The notes under the pieces are model-generated. The model did no database searches and was not told where the DNA came from. It worked only from the letters and a program-made list of their open reading frames with translations. Below, one piece after another: positions 29,607-39,720 of a stretch of 64,000 bases of DNA. Location of the stretch: NCBI RefSeq assembly GCF_001659605.2, contig NC_035174.2:22270027-22334026 (forward strand), written 5' to 3'. Numbering within the stretch: the first letter of the stretch is position 1; each line of letters begins with the position of its first letter. The position numbers and the translations under genes were made by a program. The stretch comes from Manihot esculenta. Its lineage: Eukaryota > Streptophyta > Magnoliopsida > Malpighiales > Euphorbiaceae.

Positions 29607-31078
29607 CACAATGGACAATTAGTAAAATAGCGATTAATTTTAGTGAAGAAATTACTTTGATTACTATTTAATAACTATTATGCAACAATTTGAATGGGAC
29701 AAGACTTTTATCTAAAAAATTGCTCAATAATAATATTTTGGTCATTATTTAATCGGTAAATAGTGACAAATGTAAGATCCTCGCTATGTATAATGGAAAT
29801 AAGTGGGACGAAATGTCAGCGACTAATTTATTGATGATTATACTACATTTTCATAGGAGTATGGTGCCAAATTTAGCGATCATCTGCAATCATTTTGACG
29901 ATTAATCAAAGACTAAGCTTTTGATCACTAAATATTTTTATTTACCCATATATAAATAATCAAAAGATATCATTTTGGTAGATATATATATAAATCTAAA
30001 CCTTATCTATCTCCTTTTTACCGCCGCTCCACCTCCTCCTACCCTTTTCCTAATTCGCATATCAAAAGATCTTCTTTGCACTCAATACCTCAGGTTAAGC
30101 CTCCTCCCTTTCTCGATTTCTCACGGCCATTGCCCCACACTCTCATCTCTTGGTCCTCAAGTTTGCCGCAACACAGAAAGGCTACGACTCACCATCTCAC
30201 TATTCATCTCTGGGATCTGAAGTTCACTGCCGCTCGTCCCTCAAATCAAATAATATTAGGGTTGTTACCTTTTCTACCCATTTTTTTTTCTGTGTATAGG
30301 GCCTCTTCGCTTGAGCTTTACTCCTTTTTTTGGATAAGTGGCAAGAGAAGAAGCAGAAGTTGCTCAAGCAATTTAAACTATGGTTTGTGAATAAGTTACA
30401 TTATTGGTCACAATAGTCCTTTAACTTAAAGAGACCAAACTAGAGTATGTCACATATTTTATCTATAAATATAAATGTTTAGAGTTAGTATATCTTGTGT
30501 AGCTCAAGAAAATTCTTCACTTCTTTGACTTTTATTTTTATGGATGTGACCAGATATTTGCTGTCTCTATTTAATTTTTGCGACAAATTACCTTCAGAGA
30601 AGTGATCAATTAAAGAATAAATTGTAAAAAGCGACCTAAATAAAAATTATTTGCTTCAATTTAACTATTAATTAACAATTAAATGGTGACTACTTGACAA
30701 CTATATAACATCTAATTTATTTACCAACTATTCAATGACATTAAAAACGTTCAAAAGAAAAATTAGAAGAAACATTCAATATAGTGACCGATCAACAATC
30801 AATTTACCAATCTATTTGCAATAAATTAGCTATCAATTGTCAATGACCAATTTGTGACCAATTTAGCTATCAAAATTTAAAATGGCAAACTTATTTTAAT
30901 ACCTAATTAACAATAATAATTTGATCATTGATTAACTGCTAAATTAGCGATTAAACATCAATTAGTTGCTATTTATTTAGCGATTGGCTTTCGACTTTTT
31001 CATTTGGTCGCTAATTGGTCATTATTTTTTAAAATAGTGATAAAATTTTTGATCGCTAATTCACTGTTTTTTCTAGTG
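29607..31078. mobile_element. CACTA-like non-autonomous element, unit 1
   Basis: The right end, reversed, reads CACTAGAAAAAACAGTGAAT; the left end reads CACAATGGACAATTAGTAAA. Both continue into TAGCGAT, and a 3-bp direct repeat TAC flanks the element (29604-29606 and 31079-31081), as expected for CACTA transposons. Subterminal TAGCGA/TCGCTA motifs recur at both ends. A more GC-rich middle (30005-30390) carries C/T-rich blocks and an ATTAGGGTTG motif that could be a captured promoter/leader; no conserved protein was recognised. Copies lie at 48284-49687 and 57577-59036. Confidence 0.68.
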
Positions 31079-31436
31079 TACCTCTTTTCTAAGTGAAGTG
31101 CTACAACACAAAAATAGCAAATTATACAATACATGGGTGCGATATTAATATAAAATAGGCAAACCATTAAATTTTTTAGTATTTGCTAAATACATAAATT
31201 TACTCCTAAACTGTACTAGAAAAATTTAGTGGCACCCTGAATTTTTAAAACATCCTATCACACATTTAAATTATAATACTTTGGCATTAGTAAAACCATG
31301 TTGCCTTTCCACTATAGCGCGTGTGAAACAAATGCTCTGATGTGTTAAAATAGTGTTGACATGGATTAACTGACCAATAATTACCTTACATCTAATATTG
31401 TGAAATGACTAATAATAATCTTCTTCAATACTTAAA

Positions 31437-32125
31437 TCTCTAGTTTCTTCCATACCAAACAAATTGGCCCTTCAAGTGGAAGATCATTGCATTCTATTTT
31501 TGACAAAATCAAATCTTTTGACTGTTTCGTAAAAGTGGATATTTTAACTTCGCAATGATTGCTTAAGTCTATAAATGGATTTTTGTAATTTGTATACTTT
31601 ATTAGAAAATTTCTTGGATTCAGAATTTTCAGGTTGTGTTGTGTACACATCCTCAAGAAGATTCCCATTCAGGAATGCTATTTTGATATTCATTTGCCAA
31701 ATTTCATAATCATGGTATACTGCTATTGCAAGTAAAATCCTTATAGATTTAAGCATAGGTACTAGTAAAAAGGTTTCATCAAAGTCAACACCTTGTCTTT
31801 GTCTAGAACCTTTAGTAACTAGCTTGGCTTTGTATGTTTGTATATTACCTTCCATGTCAATTTTTCTCTTAAAAATTCACTTGCACCCAATGAGTTTTAT
31901 TCCCTCAGATGCATCAATCAAAGTCCATACTTGGTTAGTGTACATGGAATCCATTTCAGATTTTATTGCTTTAAGCCAATTTGAAGAATCAATATTAGAC
32001 ATTGCTTCTTCATAGCTGTTAAACTCATTAGGTATGAGTGAAATATCGTTATGAGTTTCCACATGAAGGTCTAACCTTATTGAAGCACGACTTGTCTTAA
32101 CAAATTTTCATGGTGGTATTTCAGC
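31437..32125 (-). pseudogene. Copia reverse-transcriptase fragment, unit 1
   Basis: On the - strand: EAMSNIDSSNWLKAIKSEM, then a stop in place of the Trp expected after IGCK, then KAKLVTKGSRQRQGVDFDET and WQMNIKIAFLNGNLLEDVY. This is the N-terminal half of a Ty1/Copia reverse transcriptase. It has a stop, a frameshift near 31610, and no catalytic DD segment. It lies a few hundred bases downstream of a carboxypeptidase last exon in this unit and in units 2 and 3. Confidence 0.88.
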
Positions 32126-32460
32126 TTGTGTATCTACAGTTGATGTTATCCGGTTCTTATTCCATTTGTTTAACGACTATAAAATCTTTTGAAATCTAAA
32201 CTAATTTTACAACACATATTACTTAATCTATTCCTATTAGGAATCACCTTAAATTTCTAGTATCATTGTGTAAAAATATAATCTTACTAATGTTTCTGTA
32301 TATTTTAATATAATTTTTAAAATTAAAATAGATCTAAAGTTTCTATATACCACAAATACCAAATAATAATTTTCTTTTAAAAATATAATATATCACAAGG
32401 AACTGTTTCTGCATTTTGATGAATTTATTTATTTAGAAAACATTACATTGAATATTCTTA

Positions 32461-33204
32461 CTAATGTTTGTAGGCAAGAAGATCAGCGTAGTACTTAGCA
32501 ATCCATGCCTTAATTATCTCAACTTCTGTCTTTCGTTGCTTGATTAACCACTGCGGATCAGTTGCTTCTGCTCTAAGCACATCCAATGCATGAGAACCTG
32601 CCATATTAACCCCATTAATCAATTAATTAATTGGCTGTATGGCAATCAATTTAACATACTAACGCAAAAAATGAACCAAAAAAAAAAAAAAAAAACAATG
32701 TAATAGCTTTTAAAAGCAAAAAATTAATACCGCTTAATTGGAAAACAGATTAATTTCTCTAAAAAAACTTACATGGATTTATTTTAGTATGGATTTAAAA
32801 TATAAATATGTAAATTATTATTTATTTTACATATAAATAAAATGTATTATATATTTATTATGAAAAATTTAGTATTTAATTTATGAGTATTATTATTATT
32901 AACAATTTAATATCTCGATTTTGAAAAATCTATTAAAACGTTCTTATTTTTTATCTCTATTAATAAAATAGTCATTCCACTTAATTTTGTCTATTTCTAC
33001 CATTCAAAATATAAAAAAAGACTAAATTACCCTATTTTATGGAGTCTTTTTCTTTTTCTTTAAGGAGAACGGCGAGAAAGATAAAAAACTATTTCGTTGA
33101 CGGAGAAAAAAAATAAAAATATTTTAATAAATTTTTAAAAGTACAGGGACTAACTAGTAAATAATAACAATGCTCAAGGACTAAATAAAGAGTTTATCGA
33201 GGAT
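32461..33204 (-). pseudogene. Remnant of a fourth S28 carboxypeptidase copy (last exon and part of intron 8)
   Basis: 32461-32597 encodes the complete final exon ([16 protein letters not shown] to LAYKH-stop) with an intact acceptor. It is followed by about 600 bp of the last intron, matching copy A. At about 33204 the homology to copy A (ends CGAGGATA) stops abruptly and Copia-type sequence begins. No upstream exons follow, so the gene is truncated by a deletion or insertion. Confidence 0.9.
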
Positions 33205-33205
33205 A

Positions 33206-33222
33206 ATGTGCTCTGATACCAC
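33206..33222 (-). promoter_or_regulatory. Copia-type primer-binding site next to an isolated LTR
   Basis: On the - strand GTGGTATCAGAGCAC follows the LTR end by a few bases. It matches the usual initiator Met-tRNA primer site. Only about 15 bp of internal sequence remain before the break into carboxypeptidase intron DNA at 33204. Confidence 0.75.
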
Positions 33223-33224
33223 TT

Positions 33225-33472
33225 TGTAGTAAAGACAGATATAAAGCTATATGAAAAGGATTAAAGAACTGGAATATATTGGACTTGGAAGCATACTTCT
33301 TCTTATTTACTGATGAATATTTATAGGAAAAAAAACTACTTAACTACTGCTGCAAATAATCTGGAAAAATCTAAACTAATCTCCTATAATTAAGCAACAA
33401 GTAAATCATGCTTAAAGATTTTAAAAAATCTATAAAGACTTAGTCAAATACTAAAGGCAAATTACTAACAGT
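33225..33472 (-). mobile_element. Copia LTR (about 248 bp), 5' LTR of a truncated - strand element
   Basis: The + strand begins TGTAGTAAAGACAG and ends AAATTACTAACA, giving imperfect inverted ends (TGTAGTAA/TGTTAGTAA). A primer-binding site lies just beyond the left end. No body or second LTR was found, so this is a 5'-LTR stub left by a deletion. Confidence 0.68.
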
Positions 33473-34452
33473 TTCACAATGTGTGATCTACAAATAAAAA
33501 TCTGTAAAATGAAAGTGGAGAAAATGGATCAGAGATTTATCAGGATGTTCTGGTGGAAACCCTCTAACGTTTAAATTAAATTAAAAAGTTCTATAGGAGA
33601 TGCTTGGAGAACCTTCGAAATCAGATATGAAACATTTAGAATAAGATTTTAATGGTAAGAAATGTGGGGAAAATAATGGAAAAGAGAAAGAGGAAGAAAA
33701 AGTTAAAGAGAAAAAAAGAAAAAAGAAAAATGAAAGCCCCTATATCTTTTTTCAAATTAATTATTGATAAATAAGTTATACATATCGAAAACGTTATAAA
33801 TATCCAAGTCTTTCTTAGATTTTAAACTAGCTAATAGATGCTCATTAACTTGTTTTAGTTTTTGGATAACCGTAGAAGACACTCTTAAAGTTTAACCTAA
33901 TTACAACATTAAGAATTAAAATGACATGATTCTAACTAATAAATGCGAAACGTTCGGTTCATTTAAATTAGATTATACTGTTCCTTAAGAAGGCTTTATG
34001 CAACCTATTCAATTACTTATTTCAGTTTTAACTAAATAATTATGGATTTAATTTCATTCTATCAATTGAGCAATGGTGTCTTAATGCAACAACCAACAGA
34101 ATAATAATAAGCAACAAACATGGGAACAATATAAATATCAAGAACATTTAAAAAAACAGTAGAATTACATAAATTTCACAAACAATTGAACTGAAAACTT
34201 AATTATCCTTAAACTAAAGAATGAGAGATGAGAGATGAGAGTTAAGAGATGAGAGATGAGAGATGCCTCTGTACATAAGAATATCCTCTTTATATAGTAC
34301 TAAGAGTCTTAACTCAATATAAATCCTAATAGCCAAAATCAAAGTGAGTCTGATGTATCTTGGCAGATAAGAGTTATTTATTTATTTCTCGGATTTAGAA
34401 CTAGACTCTAATTCCTCTCATCAAATATGTTATGCCCATAACATAGTCCATA
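33473..34452. other. Unassigned AT-rich DNA with a purine-rich block
   Basis: No gene recognised. 33655-33735 is strongly purine-rich (AAAGAGAAAGAGGAAGAAAA). TATATAGTAC near 34294 and an inverted TTATGCCCATAACATA near 34430 could belong to an LTR, but ends were not found. Confidence 0.5.
34226..34267. repeat. GAGAGAT microsatellite
   Basis: Six or so 7-bp units of GAGAGAT with one variant unit (GAGAGTTAA). Confidence 0.85.
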
Positions 34453-34999
34453 ACACAGTATGTATGGGAGTTAGAGTTCAAGCATATCACTCTACCTCTT
34501 ATCCTTCTGCGAACTTGATTACACCCTTTATTCTTTTGATTTCAAAATGTAGAGTCTAAATTAAATTTTTTACTTGTTATTCTTCAATCCTTATTTAACC
34601 TACCAAGATATCAAAATTCAAACGAATTAATCTGTTTTAAATAAAATCAAACTCAATATCTACGTATTTTAGAATATTAAAACTACAAAAATATGCATAT
34701 TATCAAAGTATGTTCTATACTTATAAAAAGCGAGAAAATTCTAAACATATTATTCTGTCAATGGAATTGTTTTTCTTTTATTTCTAAAGGTCTTACCTTT
34801 AGAGTTCCAGCGTAGGAGGCCTTACCTTTAGAGTTCTTACTTTGAAAGTGTGGCCGTGGGAGGTCTTACATTGATGGTCCTTCCTTTAGGAAGGTCTGAC
34901 CTTGGTGGTCTTTCTTTTGAAAGGTCTAAATATGGTGGTATTCCTTTTGAGAGGTCTGACCTTAGTAGTCTTCCTTTTGAAAAGTTTGACCTTGGTATT
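34453..34999 (+). repeat. Dispersed repeat, copy 2 (first copy at 6252-6779)
   Basis: Aligns with 6252-6779, including the CTTTTGAAAGGTCTGACCTTGG-like minisatellite at its right end. It ends about 300 bp before a Copia primer-binding site, so it may be part of that element's 5' LTR, but an LTR start could not be fixed. Confidence 0.7.
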
Positions 35000-35297
35000 A
35001 GTTCAGGGAGTCATAAGGATGGTTCCACCTCTCAGGAGTAATAAGGCTGCTGTGCTAAGGCTTGAGTATTGGAGTGATAAGGGTTAATTTTGTAAATATT
35101 GAACAATTGAATGAGTCTTGTGATTAGGATTCTTAGGGTGATTCGTTCACTTACTGGTGATATTTTTCCATTATTCTCTCCTATTCAATAGGCAACTTTA
35201 GTTATCAATTCTCTTATTTAAATCATGTGTGTACTGTGAAGAGAAATATAACGAAGATTATATTCTTAAAAATCATCTCTTTTTCACTTTGTTGTCT

Positions 35298-35309
35298 TGG
35301 TATCAGAGC
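35298..35309 (+). promoter_or_regulatory. Primer-binding site of the + strand Copia element
   Basis: Exact TGGTATCAGAGC, 18 bp before the gag start. It marks the junction of the 5' LTR with the body. The LTR start was not identified. Confidence 0.85.
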
Positions 35310-35326
35310 TTTGACGATCTCTCACC

Positions 35327-38300
35327 ATGGCTTCGTCAAATCTGAATGTCGCCAATTTCGTCACTTTGAAACTCAAACAAACAAACTATCCTCTGTGGAG
35401 AGAACAAGTTTTGAGTTTAGCTGAAAGTCAGGAGCTGTCAGATCACCTTGTTAGTGGCTTTCTTGAGGATCAGAAATTCAATAACCCTCCCAACCCAATT
35501 CCCGAAAATTATCAACCTCAACAATCAGACACATTCAAAGCATGGCAAAAGTCCGACCGATTACTTCGTGGATGGATCTATGGAACATTAAGCGAGGAAT
35601 CACTCGGCCTTGTCATCGGATTAGAAACTGTTCATACTGTTTGGAGCGCTTTAAAAGATGCGTATGCCCAAGATTCACAAGAAAGGGTATTTACCCTCCG
35701 ACAGCAATTGACCTACTTTCGTAAAGAAGAAAGTCGGTCCATCACAGAACACCTAAGATTGTTTAAAGAGATCTATGACAATTTAGCAGCAATTGGAAAA
35801 ACAGTACCCGATGAAGAAAAAGTATTTTGTCTTCTTACCAGTCTGGGACCCCAATACGACACGTTCACCACAACGATGCTCAAGCCACCGCGACCAACGT
35901 ATAATGAGCTAGTCTCCCAACTTAAGAATCTCGATCAGCGACGTATGTGGTTTTCCACACAAATTGAAACAGGTCTTGACCAAATTGCTTCTCACGTGGC
36001 TTTCTATGGAAATCAACAGACTTCTTCAAATTCTTCTTCGAATCGACGTCCTCGATTCAACTCTCAAGGGCGTGGCTTCCAAGCTCAGCAGACACAGGGA
36101 CAAAGACAGAACAAGGAACTAAGCCTCCCTCAGCGGCGACCTCCTCCCGCAGGGCGTAGAAGAATGACACCAGCCGAACGGGAATTGTATAAGAACGAAG
36201 TTTGTCAATACTGCAACAAGGATGGACATATTGCCAAAATTTGCTGGTGGATTCCACAAGATAAATCGAACAGCCCTGCTCCAGCTCTTACTGCCCTCAC
36301 ACTGGATAATGATGTTATTGACACTGACTGGGTTGCAGACTCCAGTGCGTCGAACCATATGACAGGTAACAAAAAGCTATTACATAAGCTTCATGATTAT
36401 TATGGACCTGATTCCATAACCATAGGAGATGGAACTTTTCTATCTATCGATGGCGTTGGGAAGGCTTCCATAGAACAGAAAAATAAATGATCTATTTCAA
36501 ATGTTTTATCAGCTCCTGCTCTAAAACAGAATTTGTTGTCTATTGGACAATTAACTGATGATTATCCTGTCAATTGTGAACTTTCTAATGTTTCTATTTC
36601 TGTTAAGGATCGACAAACGGGACAGGTACTGCTATGAGGGCCATGGAAACATAATCTTTATATTTTGACTGGTGCACCCAAAGCGTATTTTTCCAATCGG
36701 TTTAAGACTGGTACTGCGGCCATATGGCACCAGTGATTAGGACATCCTCAATCATCTGCAATTTCTGTTTTATTTAATAAGAACCTAATTGATGTAAAAG
36801 GGTCCTTGCATTCTAAATCTTTATGTGATAGTTGCCAGTTAGGGAAGTTGAGTAAATTTCCATTTTCTTTGTCCACAAATAATAGTTCCTCTGTGTTTGA
36901 AAAAATTCATTGTGATTTATGGGGACCAGCCCCTGTTCTGTCTTTTGCAAAATTTAAATATTATGCTTGTTTGGTTGATGACTATTCTAAATATTCATGG
37001 CTAATACCCCTGAGGAAAAAATCTGAGTTTTTTGCTGCATATAAAGCTTTTGAACAATATGTGCTCCGCCAATTTGGTAAGCACATCAAAATTTTCCACT
37101 CCGATGGTGGAGGTGAGTTTTTAAACACTGCTTTATCTTCGCATTTTCTTGCACAGGGAATTAAACATCAAGTGTCTTGTCCTTATACACCTGAGCAAAC
37201 CGGTGTTGTTGAACGACGACACCGTGTCATCCGTGAATTAGGCTTAACTATGATGTACCATAGTCATGTGCCGTTGTCAATGTGGGTTGAGGCTTTTCAA
37301 ACTGCAGTTTTTTTAATAAATAGATTGCCCACTTCTGTGTTAGGACATGACACACCATATTATAAATTGCATGGGTCTCATTTTGACTATAGTTCTTTGC
37401 GAGTTTTTGGATCTAAGTGTTTTCCGTATATATGGGACACAAGAAATCATAAGTTCGACCCTAAATCGTGCTTATGTGTCTTTATAGGATATAGTGAAAA
37501 ACACAAAGGGTACAAATGTTACAATCCTAAAACTAAGAAGATAATAATATCTAGGCACATGAGTTTTGATGAAACAAGTTTTCCTTACAAGTCTGCATCC
37601 TCTAATAAACTGTTTACTGTCCAGCTTATAGATTCATGGTTACCCCATCTAAGAATAACAATTTTTCTATAAGTTCTGTTCCTGGTGCAGGTACTTCTAC
37701 ATTACCAGAAAATATTACAGCAGAGCATGAGCGTATGGTTCTGAGAAGTGCCTCTAGTACATCAACAGAACAGTAGGATGTTATCCTCGTACCTGAACTG
37801 CCACATGAACCTGTTCAAGCCACAACAACAGATTCCGCACCTGCTATTCCACCAGCAAATAACGCTCCACAACAGGATGATTTTTATGCAGACTTGTTGC
37901 CGCAACTACCCATGATGATAGATCAAGAACCTACAACATCTTCAACTTCTATTCCATCAAATTCAGCAGCATATACTGATGCCAATACACCAACAGATGC
38001 AGCCTCTCTTACTGATCAAATTGCGAACTCCGAATCACCATCTTCAACTGACCAAGGACAGTTGACCTCAGCTGTTGGAACCTCCAATCAGAATTTGTCT
38101 ACTTCAGCTATCACATCTCCCGCAGAGAATTCAAACGATCAGAATCCGATTGCGGCACCGCACCCTCAACATTCGATGATCACCAGGTCACAATCATGCA
38201 TTGTAAAACCAAATCCCCGTTATGCTTTGCATGTGTCAATATCTTCTGATGTTCCACCCGAACCCAAGACTGTTAAAAGTGCTCTTGCACACATAGGTTG

Positions 38301-39103
38301 GAACCAGGCAATGTTTGAAGAATATCAAGCTTTACAATCTACTCACACATGGAAATTAGTTCCAAGACCAGCAAATGTAAATATAATAGGATGTAAATGG
38401 GTGTACAAAGCTAAACTCAACTCTGATGGGAAATTAGATAGATTAAAAGCTAGGTTAGTGGCCAAGGGGTTCCACCAAAAAGATGGTGTTGACTACACCG
38501 AAACTTTTTCCCCTGTAATAAAACCAGGAACCATTAGATTAGTTATATCTGTTGCTTTAGTAAAACAATGGCCAATAAGGCAATTGGATGTAAAAAATGC
38601 TTTTCTTCATGGTTTTATTACTGAAGACATTTATATGGAGCAGCCACCCGGAATGAAAGATCCCAACTACCCCAATCATGTTTGCAAACTCCAGCGTGCT
38701 TTATATGGTTTGAAACATGCTCTAAGAGCATGGTTTAATCGGTTGAGTACTTTCTTACTAGATTATGGTTTTTTTTTGTAGTTTAGCTGATCCTTCCTTG
38801 TTTGTCATGCATACATCGACAGGTATCTTGGTTCTACTAATCTATGTGGACGATATGTTGTTAACAGGGTCTTCTATGGCTGTAGTTCAGAATTTCTTGC
38901 AGGTTTTGAGTTTGGAGTTTTCCATGAAAGATCTAGGTCTGCTGCATCACTTTTTAGGGATCCAAGTGCAGATAACGGATTCTGGTTTACATTTAAATCA
39001 GACGCGATATGCTCACTCTATCTTGGAACGAGCTCAAATTGTGGATTGCCAGCCAATGCCAACTCCTCTTGTACAACGAATGGATGTTACTTCTGATACA
39101 ACA
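35327..39103 (+). pseudogene. Decayed Ty1/Copia gag-pol (RE-like), 3'-truncated
   Basis: Gag starts MASSNLNVANF (35327) and runs through a UBN2-type core and the CCHC knuckle CQYCNKDGHIAKIC (about 36208-36249) into protease ADSSASNHMTG, where the usual DSG is DSS. Stops interrupt the frame at 36488, 36637 and 36736; at the second and third a CGA (Arg) codon is expected. Integrase follows (LWGPAP, CLVDDYSKYSW, HSDGGGEF) up to 37672. A frameshift leads into the linker, with a stop near 37774. Reverse transcriptase covers about 38260-39090 with YVDDMLLTGS; a poly-T run near 38770 shifts the frame. RNase H and the 3' LTR are missing because homology ends at about 39103. Not functional. Confidence 0.93.
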
Positions 39104-39104
39104 T

Positions 39105-39392
39105 GTAACAGCCCGGACGTGATCCCCGGCACTGTTACCGCTCACGGCCCAGGGCTATCCCTCGCCTGGCCTCTTGCCACCTCGGGCTTTCCACTGGCGT
39201 CATGAACAGCTCTTAACATCCCTTCACCCTCACGGGTTCCGGGCAGGATTTGTCCCATTGGGTTCTCGTCAAACGCATCCTTCCCCAAGTGGATTTGGCC
39301 CAAATTTCCCTTTGGAAATTAGGTCGCCTCCCCCACTGCTCGAACCCTTGACCTCCCACTTTAAGGAAATAGTCTGGTGAGAGTGAGTACCA
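39105..39392. mobile_element. GC-rich LTR-like fragment
   Basis: Begins TGTAACAGCCCGG, an LTR-like start for plant Gypsy elements, and is far more GC-rich than its neighbours. It abuts the truncated Copia on the left and carboxypeptidase 3' flank on the right (from about 39396). A possible end is GAGTACCA at 39392. GCTCGAACCCTTGACC inside looks B-box-like in reverse, so a SINE or small retroelement is an alternative. Confidence 0.4.
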
Positions 39393-39720
39393 CTTTAAGT
39401 TGATGTTATCTGGTTCTTATTTCATTTGTTTAACGACTATAAAATCTTTTGAAATCTAAACTAATTTTACAACACATATTACTTAATCTATTCCTATTAG
39501 GAATCACCTTAAATTTCTAGTATCATTGTGTAAAAATATAATCTTACTAATGTTTCTGTATATTTTAATATAATTTTTAAAATTAAAATAGATCTAAAGT
39601 TTCTATATACCACAAATACCAAATAATAATTTTCTTTTAAAAATACAATATATCACAAGGAACTGTTTCTGCATTTTGATGAATTTATTTATTTAGAAAA
39701 CATTACATTGAATATTCTTA

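Noticed and set aside
29975..30390. Open frames starting MVDIYINLNLIYLLF in each tandem unit, possibly a small conserved gene.
   Set aside because: The three units differ by frame-changing indels and early stops, and the start lies in a TATATA tract. This is better explained as the core of a CACTA-like element.
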